A stretch of 64,000 nucleotides of DNA from contig NZ_JBBYXK010000003.1 in the NCBI RefSeq assembly GCF_039655875.1, positions 1 through 64,000 on the forward strand, read 5' to 3'. The notes under the pieces were generated by a model that had not been told where the DNA came from, searched no databases, and saw nothing but the letters and a program-made list of their open reading frames with translations. This stretch comes from Emcibacter sp. SYSU 3D8 (lineage in GTDB: Bacteria > Pseudomonadota > Alphaproteobacteria > SMXS01). Made by a program: the position numbers and the translations under genes. Position 1 is the first letter of the stretch, and every line of letters begins with the position of its first letter. This document shows, piece after piece, positions 48,906 to 60,896 of the stretch.

Positions 48906-49465
48906 TTGGCAGCCAATAGTTCCATGACATCGGGTGTGGCGGGGCGTTATGCCGCCGCGCTGTTCGACCTGGCAAAGGATGCCGGGACGCTGGATGCGGT
49001 CCAGCAGGATCTGACCGACCTGAAGCGCATGCTCGGCGAGAGTGCCGACCTGGCGGAGATGGTTCGCAGCCCGCTGCTTTCCCGCGACGAGCAGACCCGT
49101 TCCATCGCCGCCGTGCTTGAGAAAGCCGGCGCCAGTGACCTGACCAAGCGTTTCCTGGGCGTGGTGGCAAAGAACCGCCGCCTGTTCGCCGTGCGAGGCA
49201 TGATCGATGCCTTCGCCGCGCTGCTTGCCGACTTCCGCGGCGAAGTGACCGCCCAGGTTGTCTCGGCGCATCCGCTGACCGCGGGCCAGACCGAAGAGCT
49301 GCGCGAGACCCTGTCCGCCCAGTTGAGCCGTAAGATCCAGCTCGAGACCAGCGTCGACGCCGGTCTGCTTGGTGGCCTCGTGGTCCGCGTCGGGTCGCGC
49401 ATGATCGATAATTCGCTTCGTACGAAGCTCTCCAATATGCAGCTTGCCATGAAAGGGATTGGCTG

Positions 49466-49466
<1 letters not shown>
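48906..49466 (+). CDS. atpH: ATP synthase F1 subunit delta
   Basis: This 186-residue stalk subunit joins F1 to the peripheral stalk. Family motifs [14 protein letters not shown] and [19 protein letters not shown] are present. The start is uncertain: TTG at 48906, giving an N-terminus and length like alphaproteobacterial homologues with AAGAAGAG upstream, or ATG at 48924 without a ribosome-binding site. TTG was chosen. It is first in atpHAGDC; F0 genes are not in the window. Confidence 0.93.
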
Positions 49467-50995
<1,529 letters not shown>

Positions 50996-51025
50996 GCCTG
51001 GCACGCAAACAGCGGGACTGAATGA

Positions 51026-51922
51026 ATGGCTAGCCTCAAGGACCTGAGGAACAGGATCAACAGCGTCAAGTCGACGCAGAAGATCACACGCGCCATGCAG
51101 ATGGTGGCGGCATCCAAGCTGCGCCGCGCCCAGGAAGCGGTGGAAGCGGGACGCCCCTATGCCCAGCGCATGGAAAAGGTGCTTGCCTCGCTGGCCGGTT
51201 CGCTGATGAACCAGCCGGGTGCGCCGCAGCTTCTCGTCGGCAACGGCCGCGACGAAGTGCACCTGATCGTGGTCGCCACCGCCGAGCGCGGCCTGTGCGG
51301 CGCCTTCAACTCGTCCATCGTTCGGGCGGCGATCGTGAAGATCGAGGCACTGAAGCGGCAGGGCAAGACGGTGAAGATCCTCCCCGTCGGCCGCAAGGGT
51401 GCGGTCCAGCTGCGCCGCAACTACGGCAAGTTGTTCGTCGAAGGCTTTGAATTCCCGGGGCTGCGCCAGATCGGTTTCGCCCAGGCGCTGCCGGTTGCCG
51501 AGCGCATCCTGGCCATGTTCGATGCCGGTGAATTCGACGTTTGCTCGCTGTTCTACAACCGCTTCCAGTCGGTGATCGAGCAGATCGTTACCGAGGTTCA
51601 GCTCATTCCCGCGCAAATTCCGGTTCTCGCCGATGGCGCGGCGTCGCTGAACGAGGGACTTGGCCTTGCCGTCTACGAGTTCGAGCCGGACGAAGAGACC
51701 ATTCTGCGCGAATTGCTGCCGCGCAATCTCGCCGTCCAGGTGCTCCGTGCCTTGCTTGAGAATGCCGCGTCCGAACAGGGCGCGCGCATGTCGGCCATGG
51801 ACAACGCCACACGCAACGCCGGGGACCTGATCAACGGATTGACGTTGACCTACAACCGGACCAGGCAGGCCGTCATTACGACGGAACTGATCGAAATCAT
51901 CTCGGGCGCCGAAGCGCTTTAG
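51026..51922 (+). CDS. atpG: ATP synthase F1 subunit gamma
   Basis: This 298-residue rotor shaft has the N-terminal coiled-coil [36 protein letters not shown] and the C-terminal [32 protein letters not shown] helix, with a Rossmann-like middle. Length is normal. It lies between atpA and atpD as in all proteobacteria. Confidence 0.97.
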   Translation: MASLKDLRNRINSVKSTQKITRAMQMVAASKLRRAQEAVEAGRPYAQRMEKVLASLAGSLMNQPGAPQLLVGNGRDEVHLIVVATAERGLCGAFNSSIVRAAIVKIEALKRQGKTVKILPVGRKGAVQLRRNYGKLFVEGFEFPGLRQIGFAQALPVAERILAMFDAGEFDVCSLFYNRFQSVIEQIVTEVQLIPAQIPVLADGAASLNEGLGLAVYEFEPDEETILRELLPRNLAVQVLRALLENAASEQGARMSAMDNATRNAGDLINGLTLTYNRTRQAVITTELIEIISGAEAL

Positions 51923-51942
51923 ACCCCGTCTATGGGAGCTAG

Positions 51943-53388
<1,446 letters not shown>

Positions 53389-53409
53389 TAACAGGCGCCG
53401 GAGAGCACC

Positions 53410-53817
53410 ATGGCAGACAGAATTGCATTCGAACTGGTCTCACCCGACCGCCTGCTGATGTCGGCGGACGTCGAGGCAGTGATGGTGCCCGGCGGTGAAG
53501 GCGACTTCACGGTGATGCCCGGCCACATGCCGGTGATCTCCACCGTGCGTCCGGCCGTCGTCGATGTCTATGAAACCTGGGGCGCCGCGCCCACTACCCG
53601 TATCTTCGTGCGCGGCGGCTTCGTCGACGTCACGGCGGAGCGGGTGACCCTGCTGGCCGAGCATGCGACCAACCTCGCCGAGGTGGATCGCGCCGATCTG
53701 GCCCAGCAGGTGCGCGACGCTGCCGAGGATATCACCCTGGCCAAGACCGATCTGGAGCGCGCCAACGCCCAGCAGGTGCATGACAGCTTGAACGAATTGC
53801 TCAGCGCCGTAGAATAG
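53410..53817 (+). CDS. atpC: ATP synthase F1 subunit epsilon
   Basis: This 135-residue rotor subunit has the N-terminal beta-sandwich (FELVSPDRLLMSADVEAVMVPGGEGDFTVMPGHMPV) and a C-terminal helical pair with ITLAKTDLERAN, which can inhibit hydrolysis. GGAG ribosome-binding site. It is the last F1 gene; no clear terminator separates it from the next gene. Confidence 0.97.
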   Translation: MADRIAFELVSPDRLLMSADVEAVMVPGGEGDFTVMPGHMPVISTVRPAVVDVYETWGAAPTTRIFVRGGFVDVTAERVTLLAEHATNLAEVDRADLAQQVRDAAEDITLAKTDLERANAQQVHDSLNELLSAVE

Positions 53818-53853
53818 CCTGCAATTCCGCCAGCATCAGCGAAACGGGGTGGC

Positions 53854-54690
53854 ATGAGCCGGTATTGGACGCTCGACGATATCGACTGGCGTGCGTTTCG
53901 CCCGGATCTGGTGGACCGGCAGCTGGTCGCGACCATCAAGGCCGCCTCGCTGGTCGAGGCCAACGCGCCCGATTACGTCACCTATCTCTGTAACGTGTTC
54001 CACGGCGACACTGCGCTGTGCGATGCGGTGCGCCTGTGGGGCGATGAGGAAGTCCAGCACGGCAGGGCGCTTGCCCGTTGGGCATCGCTCGCCGATCCGG
54101 ACTATGACCTCGACGCGGCGCTGGCGACCTTCCGCGCCGGCTACCAGCAGGTGCCGCTCGACAGCGCCCAGTCGACCCGCGGCTCCAGGCCCGGTGAGCT
54201 GTTCGCGCGCTGTATCGTCGAAAGCGGGACCACATCGTTCTATTCCGCCATGCACGACACGGCCAGCGAGCCGGTGCTGAAGCAGATCGCCCGCAACATC
54301 GCCGCCGACGAGGTGCGCCACTACAAGCTGTTCCGCAGCTATCTCGATGCCTATGACGCACGCGGTGACAGCATTACCCGCATGGCGCGGCTGAAGATTC
54401 TGGGCGAGCGCATCGCCGAGGTCGGCGACGACGAATTCGGCTATGCCTATTATGCGGCCAATATCGCCCCGGTGAGCCGCGAGCCCTATGACCGGGACCG
54501 TTGCGCCGCTGCCTATGAAACCGGCGCATATGGCCTCTACAGCCGCGCGCATGTGGAGAAGGGCGTCCGGATGATGCTGCGCGCCGTCGGCTTCAACACC
54601 GCCAGCCCGGTGGTGAAGGTCAGCCTTCCTGTCGCCTGGCACCTGATGCGCCGCAAGCAGAAGAAGCTGGGCCGGCTGGCGCCCGCTTAA
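53854..54690 (+). CDS. ferritin-like di-iron protein
   Basis: This 278-residue soluble protein has a four-helix ferritin-like fold with a complete set of carboxylate/histidine ligands in two half-sites: E35, E66 and H69 (EEVQH), then E123, E153 and H156 (DEVRH). Both EX2H motifs are intact, so a di-iron centre is likely. It could be an oxidase, oxygenase or iron-handling protein; the sequence does not decide. It starts 36 bases after atpC and its stop overlaps the rppH stop. Confidence 0.85.
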   Translation: MSRYWTLDDIDWRAFRPDLVDRQLVATIKAASLVEANAPDYVTYLCNVFHGDTALCDAVRLWGDEEVQHGRALARWASLADPDYDLDAALATFRAGYQQVPLDSAQSTRGSRPGELFARCIVESGTTSFYSAMHDTASEPVLKQIARNIAADEVRHYKLFRSYLDAYDARGDSITRMARLKILGERIAEVGDDEFGYAYYAANIAPVSREPYDRDRCAAAYETGAYGLYSRAHVEKGVRMMLRAVGFNTASPVVKVSLPVAWHLMRRKQKKLGRLAPA

Positions 54691-55172
54691 GCCCCGGTTC
54701 CTATCCCCTTCACAACCTCTCCGAAGGTTGCCAGCAGTTCCTGATAGAGGTCGCGCTTGAACGGTACGATCAGGTCGGGAACCTGCTCGAACGGCACCCA
54801 TTTCCAGTCGCGGAACTCGGGATGCTTGGTGTGGATGTCGATGTCCTTGTCCTTGCCAAGGAACCGCATCACGAACCATTTCTGCTTCTGGCCCCGGTAC
54901 TTGCCGCCCCACATCCTGCCGACCAGTTCGGGCGGCAGGTCGTATTCGTGCCAGCCCTCGCTTTCGGCGACGATCTCGGCCTTGCCGGTGCCGATCTCCT
55001 CTTCCAGCTCGCGCAGCGCGGCCACGCGCGGGTCCTCGTCCTTGTCGATGCCGCCTTGCGGCATCTGCCAGGCATCCGCCGGGTTGTCGAGGCGCGCGGC
55101 CACGAACACCAGGCCGTCCCGGTTGACCAGGATCACGCCCACATTGGGACGATAGGCTGTGGGCGCGGCCAT
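54687..55172 (-). CDS. rppH: RNA pyrophosphohydrolase RppH
   Basis: This 161-residue Nudix enzyme removes pyrophosphate from the 5' end of mRNA to start decay. It begins YRPNVGVILVN and has PQGGIDKDEDPRVAALRELEEEIG as its Nudix box. The C-terminal FKRDLYQELLATF segment fits RppH. It is the last gene of the leftward operon, four bases after ctpA. Confidence 0.96.
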   Translation of the reverse strand: MAAPTAYRPNVGVILVNRDGLVFVAARLDNPADAWQMPQGGIDKDEDPRVAALRELEEEIGTGKAEIVAESEGWHEYDLPPELVGRMWGGKYRGQKQKWFVMRFLGKDKDIDIHTKHPEFRDWKWVPFEQVPDLIVPFKRDLYQELLATFGEVVKGIGTGA

Positions 55173-55176
55173 GGGA

Positions 55177-56598
55177 TTACTCGGCAGCGGCTGCAGGCTT
55201 CTTCTGGGTCAGCGCCAGGCCCTTGATCAGGTCCAGCGCATAGGCCAGCTGATAGTCGTCCTCGGCCTCGTCGGCGTCGCTTTTCTTGCCGTCCTTGTCC
55301 TTGATGTCCATGGGCGGCAGCGGTGCCTCCTCTTCCTCCTCGACCACTGGCGCCACAGGCTTGGGCGGGGCCTTCTTCTCGTCCTTCTTGGCCCCGTCCT
55401 TCTTGTCGTCCTTTTTGCCGTTCGGGTTTTCCAGGTGACCGCGCAGCGAGGCCTCGGTGCGGGTCGGGCCGCTCCGCGCCGACGTGGCGACCTTCTCGAT
55501 CCTGGCCTGCTCGATCAGGATGTCAGGTTCGATGCCCTCGGCCTGGATCGACCGGCCCGACGGGGTGAAATAGCGCGCCGTGGTCAGCCGCATGGCGCCG
55601 TTCCCCTGGCCCAGCGGGATGATGGTCTGGACCGAGCCTTTGCCGAACGACTTGGTGCCGACGATGATGGCGCGGTGATAGTCCTGCAGCGCGCCGGCGA
55701 CAATCTCCGACGCGGACGCCGAGCCGCCATTGATCAGAACGATCATCGGCAGGCCATTCAGGCTGTCGCCGCGATGGGCGTGATAGCGCTGCACGTCCTG
55801 CGCATCGCGGCCGCGGGTCTGCACCACCTCGCCGTGGTCGAGGAAGGCATCGCCGACGGCGACGGCCTGGTCGAGCAAGCCGCCGGGATTGTTGCGCAGG
55901 TCGAGCACCAGGCCGTTGAGCTTGGGACCCAGTTCCTTCTTGATCTCGCCCAGCGCCTTCTTCAGGCCGGGTTCGGTCTGCTCGTTGAAACTCGAAATAC
56001 GGATATAGCCGCTGTCACCCTCGACCCGTGACTTCACCGACTTGATCTTGATGATGTCGCGGATGATCTCCAGGTCGAACTGTGCCTGCTCGCCGCGCCG
56101 GGCAATGGACACGACGATCTTCGCGCCGGGCGCGCCGCGCATCTTGTCGACGGCCTCGGACAGGGTCAGGCCCATGACCTGCTCGCCATCGAGTGCGGTG
56201 ATATAGTCGCCGGCCTGGACTCCGGCCTTGTCGGCGGGCGTGCCGTCGATCGGCGAGATCACCTTGACCAGGCCGTTCTCCATGGTGACCTCGATGCCGA
56301 GGCCGCCGAATTCGCCCTTGGTCTGGACCTGCATGTCCTCGAAGCTCTCGGCATTCATGTAGCTGGAATGCGGATCGAGCGAGGTGAGCATGCCGTTGAT
56401 GGCCGACTCGATCATGTTCTTGTCGTCGACCTCTTCTACGTAATTGGCGCGGATACGGGTGAAGACATCGCTGAACAGGTTGAGCTGACGGTAAGTTTCC
56501 GACCGGTCCGCGGCGTGCGTGGACGACAGCCCGGCGGTCGCGATCACGACGCCGGCAATGGCCGTCAGGCCGATCCGGGTAAGCAGCTTGGAGTTCAT
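55177..56598 (-). CDS. ctpA: carboxyl-terminal processing protease (S41)
   Basis: This 473-residue periplasmic protease has a signal peptide (cleavage near residue 30), an N-terminal helical part, a PDZ domain (GLGIEVTMENGLVKVISPIDGTPADKAGVQ) and the S41 Ser-Lys dyad in NGGSASASEIVAGAL and GTKSFGKGSVQ. The C-terminal part has a highly charged Lys/Asp/Glu/Pro-rich region (about 385-445) before a conserved end. ATG at 56598 follows AAAGG. It lies directly after envC, a common pairing. Confidence 0.95.
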   Translation of the reverse strand: MNSKLLTRIGLTAIAGVVIATAGLSSTHAADRSETYRQLNLFSDVFTRIRANYVEEVDDKNMIESAINGMLTSLDPHSSYMNAESFEDMQVQTKGEFGGLGIEVTMENGLVKVISPIDGTPADKAGVQAGDYITALDGEQVMGLTLSEAVDKMRGAPGAKIVVSIARRGEQAQFDLEIIRDIIKIKSVKSRVEGDSGYIRISSFNEQTEPGLKKALGEIKKELGPKLNGLVLDLRNNPGGLLDQAVAVGDAFLDHGEVVQTRGRDAQDVQRYHAHRGDSLNGLPMIVLINGGSASASEIVAGALQDYHRAIIVGTKSFGKGSVQTIIPLGQGNGAMRLTTARYFTPSGRSIQAEGIEPDILIEQARIEKVATSARSGPTRTEASLRGHLENPNGKKDDKKDGAKKDEKKAPPKPVAPVVEEEEEAPLPPMDIKDKDGKKSDADEAEDDYQLAYALDLIKGLALTQKKPAAAAE

Positions 56599-56614
56599 CC
56601 ACACACCTTTCTAG

Positions 56615-57811
56615 TCACCGGCCCGCCAGCCATGGCAGCGGATTGATCGAGCGGCCGTTGCGCCGCAATTCAATATATAGTCGTGGTTTGGAGTCACGCG
56701 CAGATCCCGCGCGTTCGGATCCCATCTGCCCAACGGGCTCTCCGGCGAGCACCCACTGCGACACGGTGGCGTCGATGTGGCCCATACCCGCGAGAAGCGT
56801 ATGATATCCTTCGCCGTGATCGATGATCAATAGCTGCCCATAGTCGCGGAATGGCCCTGCGAAAACCACCTTGCCGTCATGGGGCGCGATCACCTGCGCG
56901 GTGGCGCGCGATTCCACATAGATGCCGTTCGATTCCCGGCTGGTAAGATCGTCCTTTTCCTGGAAGCGGCGAATAATCCTGCCCTGCACCGGCAGCGGCA
57001 GCTTGCCCTCGGCGCCAGAGAAGGACGGGCCTTCCGGCGGCTTCCGTTTGAGCGCCTTCTGCCGCTCGCGCTCCTTGCGGGCTTCGTCTTCCAGCTTCTT
57101 CAACAGGGCTTCGATGGACTTGGCGTCCTTGGCCAGCTTGCGCGCCCGGTCGGCTTCCTTGCGGGCCTGGCTTTCGGTGGCGCTTCGATTGGCCTTTTTC
57201 TCTGCAAGCAGGCGGTCCACGTCCATCTGGCGCGCGGATAACTCCTCCAGTTCGGTTTTCAGCGCGGCCTGCTGGACCTCGATGTCGCCGCGCAATGCCT
57301 GCAGCTCGCCCATCCGGAGGCGCAGGTCGGCGGCCTGATCGAGCAACGCGTCCCGCACCCGGTCGAGCACGATGGCGGTGCGGGCGGTGTCTTCCACGCT
57401 GGCCGGGCGCAGCACCAGCGCTGCTGTGGGCTGGCGCGACAGGCGCTGCATGGCGGCCAGCGACGATGCCAGGTCGGTCGATTTCCGGCGCAGGGTTTGC
57501 GCCGCGTCTTCTTCCTGCACCTTCAGGCTGGCGAGCTCGTCCTCGAGGCCCTGGATGCGGGCTTCATGCGCCCGGGTCCGGGCGGCGGCCTCGACCAGGG
57601 CGACCGACAACTTGCGCTCCTCCCGCCGGAGCGAGTCGGCCTGCTTTTCGAGCTGCTTTTTCTTGGTCGCGGCCTCGTCCAGTTCCTGGCGGATGGACTT
57701 GAGCTGGTCCTGCGCACCGTCCTTGTCCCTGGCCGCATAGGTCGCCGTCGACGCGGCGAGCGTCATGGCGGCCGCGAGGCCGGCGGCGCGGGCAATGTCA
57801 GGCGCGCGCAC
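56615..57811 (-). CDS. envC: murein hydrolase activator EnvC (degenerate M23 domain)
   Basis: This 398-residue periplasmic protein has a signal peptide, a long coiled coil (about 30-265) and a C-terminal LytM/M23 domain. In EnvC the zinc ligands are lost; here the usual first His is replaced in SNGIYVES and the HxH motif reads LYIELR, so the domain should activate amidases rather than cut. The start is GTG at 57811, overlapping the gpmI end by 14 bases. Confidence 0.92.
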   Translation of the reverse strand: MRAPDIARAAGLAAAMTLAASTATYAARDKDGAQDQLKSIRQELDEAATKKKQLEKQADSLRREERKLSVALVEAAARTRAHEARIQGLEDELASLKVQEEDAAQTLRRKSTDLASSLAAMQRLSRQPTAALVLRPASVEDTARTAIVLDRVRDALLDQAADLRLRMGELQALRGDIEVQQAALKTELEELSARQMDVDRLLAEKKANRSATESQARKEADRARKLAKDAKSIEALLKKLEDEARKERERQKALKRKPPEGPSFSGAEGKLPLPVQGRIIRRFQEKDDLTSRESNGIYVESRATAQVIAPHDGKVVFAGPFRDYGQLLIIDHGEGYHTLLAGMGHIDATVSQWVLAGEPVGQMGSERAGSARDSKPRLYIELRRNGRSINPLPWLAGR

Positions 57812-59375
57812 GGGCCTCCCGCGGCATGTCGATGAGCGGGCGACCGGTCATTTCGGCGGGCTGCTCCAGGCCCATCAACGCCAGCATGGTGGGCGCCACA
57901 TCGGCGAGGACGCCGTCATGCAGGGCCACATGGCCGGCATTGGACAGCACCACGGGGACCTGGAAGGTGGTGTGCTGGGTAAAGGCTTCGCCTGATTCCG
58001 GATCGGACATCATTTCCAGATTGCCGTGGTCGGCGGTGATCAGCAGCACGCCGCCGCTGGCGCGGACCGCTGCGTCGAGTCTGCCGACCGCGGTATCGAC
58101 GGCTTCCATGGCCTTGATGGCGGCAGACAGGATGCCGGTGTGACCGACCATGTCGGGATTGGCGAAGTTGACCACGATCAGGTCATAGCGGCCGCCGGCG
58201 ATGGCCTCGACGAGGCGATCGGTCACCTCTTCAGCGGACATTTCTGGCTTGAGGTCGTAGGTGGCGACCTTGGGCGAGGGCACCAGGATGCGGTCTTCAT
58301 TTTCGAACACCGCCTCTTCGCCGCCGTTGAAGAAGAACGTGACGTGGGCGTATTTCTCGGTTTCGGCGATGCGCAGCTGGTGCAGCCCGGCCTTCGACAC
58401 GACCTCGCCCAGCGTGTTCGATACCTTCTGTGCCGGGAACAGGGCCGGCACGAACGGGCTGAGTGCCGAGGAATATTCCACCATGCCAAGAATCGACGCG
58501 AACCCAACCAGCGGGTGCCGGTCGAAGCCATCGAAGGCGGGGTCGACAAGGGCGGTGAGGATTTCGCGTGCCCGGTCGGCGCGGAAATTCGCCATGATCA
58601 GCCCGTCGCCTTCCTTCATGCCCTGATAATCGCCGATCGCGGCAGGCAGCATGAATTCGTCGGTCACGCCGGCCTCGTAGCTGGCGGCAATGGCCGCGTC
58701 CACCGTGGCCGCGCGTTCGCCCTCGCCGCGCACCAGTGCCGCATAGGCCTTCTCGACCCGGTCCCAGCGCTTGTCGCGGTCCATGGCGTAGAATCGGCCG
58801 CTCACGGTGCCAAAGCGCACATTGTCCAGCGGTGCAATGGCGGCCTCGACTTCGGCGGCGAACTCCCGGCCGCTCGAGGGCGGGGTATCGCGGCCGTCCA
58901 TGAAGCCGTGCAACATCACCGGCACGCCCGCGGCGCTGATGATTCTGGCCAGCGCAATCAGATGGTCCTGATGGGAATGTACGCCGCCCGGCGACAGCAG
59001 GCCCATGACATGGAACGTGCCGCCCGACTGCTTCACCCGTGCGATGCCGCCGCACAGCAGCGCATTGCATGCCAGCGAGCCGTTGGTGATGGCCACATCG
59101 ATCCTGGGCAGATCCTGCACCAGCACGCGGCCGCCACCCAGATTCATGTGGCCCACTTCCGAATTGCCCATCTGACCCTCCGGCAGGCCGACCGCCTCGC
59201 CGGACGTGTCGAGCAGGGCGTGGGGCTCGGTCTCGAGCAGCCGGGTCAGGTTGGGCGTGCGCGCCAGCAGGAAGGCGTTGTTTTCGCGCTCGGTCCGATG
59301 CCCCCAGCCGTCCAGGATGCACAGAACGGCGGGACGCGGCTGCCGGATCGCAGAAGGGGTCGTTTTGGTCATCAT
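57798..59375 (-). CDS. gpmI: 2,3-bisphosphoglycerate-independent phosphoglycerate mutase
   Basis: This 525-residue di-manganese enzyme interconverts 3- and 2-phosphoglycerate. It begins with LCILDGWGHR, has the phosphorylated Ser in MGNSEVGHMNLGGGR, metal-binding HGFMDGRDTPP and NFANPDMVGHTG, and ITADHGNLEMM near the end. Length is normal. It lies between rlmH and envC in the operon. Confidence 0.97.
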   Translation of the reverse strand: MMTKTTPSAIRQPRPAVLCILDGWGHRTERENNAFLLARTPNLTRLLETEPHALLDTSGEAVGLPEGQMGNSEVGHMNLGGGRVLVQDLPRIDVAITNGSLACNALLCGGIARVKQSGGTFHVMGLLSPGGVHSHQDHLIALARIISAAGVPVMLHGFMDGRDTPPSSGREFAAEVEAAIAPLDNVRFGTVSGRFYAMDRDKRWDRVEKAYAALVRGEGERAATVDAAIAASYEAGVTDEFMLPAAIGDYQGMKEGDGLIMANFRADRAREILTALVDPAFDGFDRHPLVGFASILGMVEYSSALSPFVPALFPAQKVSNTLGEVVSKAGLHQLRIAETEKYAHVTFFFNGGEEAVFENEDRILVPSPKVATYDLKPEMSAEEVTDRLVEAIAGGRYDLIVVNFANPDMVGHTGILSAAIKAMEAVDTAVGRLDAAVRASGGVLLITADHGNLEMMSDPESGEAFTQHTTFQVPVVLSNAGHVALHDGVLADVAPTMLALMGLEQPAEMTGRPLIDMPREARARA

Positions 59376-59409
59376 TCTTTCAAGGATCGTTCGTTACCGA
59401 AGATAGGCG

Positions 59410-59871
59410 TCAGCCGGCCCGGTGGTAGGGGTGGTTCGCCGATATGCTCCACGCCCGGTACAATTGCTCGGCCAACATAGCGCGTACCAGCATATGCGGC
59501 CATGTCAAATTGCCCAATGAAAACAGGAAATCCGCCCGTTCGCGCACCGCGTCACCATGTCCGGTGGCGCCGCCGATAAGGAAGCAGACGCGGGATTTTC
59601 CGGCATCTCGCCAGGCGATCAACCGCTGCGACAGCCGCTCGCTGGTGATGACCTGTCCGCGCTGGTCGAGGGCGACGACAAGCGCGCCATCGGGCACCTT
59701 GCCCAGCAGAAGCTCGGCCTCGCGTTGGCGCAGGGTTGCGGCGTCCAGCGGCCGCTTCTCCTCGACCTCGATCAGGTCGAGTTTCCAGGGCAGCCGCTTG
59801 CGGTAATCCTCGAAAAGATCGCGCTCCGCGCCGTGTTTGGCGCGGCCGACCGCAAGCATTGCCAGGTTCAT
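59410..59871 (-). CDS. rlmH: 23S rRNA (pseudouridine1915-N3)-methyltransferase RlmH
   Basis: This 153-residue SPOUT methyltransferase modifies pseudouridine 1915 in helix 69. The SAM knot FLIGGATGHG is present and the C-terminus has MLAEQLYRAWSI with NHPYHR, both diagnostic. It is seven bases after rsfS, as in many bacteria. Confidence 0.96.
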   Translation of the reverse strand: MNLAMLAVGRAKHGAERDLFEDYRKRLPWKLDLIEVEEKRPLDAATLRQREAELLLGKVPDGALVVALDQRGQVITSERLSQRLIAWRDAGKSRVCFLIGGATGHGDAVRERADFLFSLGNLTWPHMLVRAMLAEQLYRAWSISANHPYHRAG

Positions 59872-59878
59872 GGAAGGC

Positions 59879-60211
59879 TTAGGACGCGGTTTCGAGCTCG
59901 TCGATCAGCGCGGGCGACCACATCTTTTCCAGATTGTAGAACGAGCGCACTTCCGGGCGGAACAGATGGACGATCACGTCGCCGGCGTCGATCAGCACCC
60001 AGTCGGCGGCCGGCAGGCCTTCGATCTGGAAATGCCGATGGCCGCTGGAGCGTAAATTCTCGCCCAGATGCTCGGCGACAGCCGTGACATGACGGGCCGA
60101 ACGCCCCGAGGCGATCAGCATGTAGTCGGCCAGACTGGTCTTGCCTCGGAGGTCGATGGTGACGATTTCGGATGCCTGATCGTCATCAAGTGACTTCTGT
60201 ATCAGCGACAA
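59879..60211 (-). CDS. rsfS: ribosome silencing factor RsfS
   Basis: This protein binds L14 and blocks 50S-30S joining when nutrients are scarce. It has the family motifs LADYMLIASGRSARHVTAVAEHL and DWVLIDAGDVIVHLFRPEVRSFYNLEKMW. The given start is TTG at 60211 (110 residues), but it lacks a ribosome-binding site and removes the first helix. A better start may be ATT at 60250 (123 residues), 8 bases after AGGAG and overlapping the nadD stop; see findings. Confidence 0.93.
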   Translation of the reverse strand: MSLIQKSLDDDQASEIVTIDLRGKTSLADYMLIASGRSARHVTAVAEHLGENLRSSGHRHFQIEGLPAADWVLIDAGDVIVHLFRPEVRSFYNLEKMWSPALIDELETAS

Positions 60212-60245
60212 TAGCGGGTCGCTGGAAGCCGGTCGCTGCTGTGTA

Positions 60246-60896
60246 CTAATCTACACTGCTCCTGTTGTGGGCACGCCGGGCCGCGCGGATGGCGGTCGCC
60301 GAGGTGGGTTCATGCCCTAAATGGATGAAGGTCCATGCCGGGGGAGCCATCCCCGCCAAGTCGCGCGCACGCTCCACCGGGATGCGCCGCGTGCCGAATC
60401 TTTTCGCCGCCGTGCTGGACATTGCCGTCAAAGAATAGTTTGGCCGGCCGAAAATCGCAACTGGGGCGAGCTGGAAGATATCGGGCCAGCGCTTCCAGCG
60501 GCTAACCTGCTGTAAATTATCGGCTCCCATCAACCAGACGAAGCGAGTCAGCGGGAAGCGCCGGCGCAAGGCGGCGAGGGTATCGACGGTGAAACGGGTG
60601 CCGAGCGCCGATTCGATGTCGGTGGGCCTGATGCGCCGCCCGGCCGCGACACGCCGCGCCTCGGCAAGACGGTCGGCTTGCGGCGCCATGTCGTCGGTGG
60701 ATTTCAGCGGGTTCTGCGGCGACACCAGCCACCACACTTCGTCGAGCCCCAGCCGGACGAGCGCTGTCTGGCTGACAAGCAGATGCGCCCGGTGGGCCGG
60801 GTTGAACGAGCCGCCCAGCAAGCCGACACGCCGCTCGCGCCAGATTGGCGACAGCGGGTTGATCGGGCGCGGTTCAGGGACGTGTCTGGCCGTCAC
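60246..60896 (-). CDS. nadD: nicotinate-nucleotide adenylyltransferase
   Basis: This 216-residue nucleotidyltransferase makes deamido-NAD from nicotinate mononucleotide. The (T/H)xGH-type motif is in [11 protein letters not shown], and SATAIRAA at the end is the ISSTxIR motif. GTG at 60896 was chosen; ATG at 60908 is also possible. Both overlap the proA end. It is third in the proB-proA-nadD-rsfS order. Confidence 0.94.
   Translation of the reverse strand: MTARHVPEPRPINPLSPIWRERRVGLLGGSFNPAHRAHLLVSQTALVRLGLDEVWWLVSPQNPLKSTDDMAPQADRLAEARRVAAGRRIRPTDIESALGTRFTVDTLAALRRRFPLTRFVWLMGADNLQQVSRWKRWPDIFQLAPVAIFGRPNYSLTAMSSTAAKRFGTRRIPVERARDLAGMAPPAWTFIHLGHEPTSATAIRAARRAHNRSSVD
60248..60263 (-). promoter_or_regulatory. 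ribosome-binding site and possible AUU start of rsfS
   Basis: Read leftward, AGGAG (60263-60259) is followed by 8 bases and ATT (60250-60248), in frame with rsfS. The frame is closed by TAG just upstream of ATT, so the only in-frame candidates are this ATT and the TTG at 60211. The placement near the nadD stop suggests translational coupling. Confidence 0.5.
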
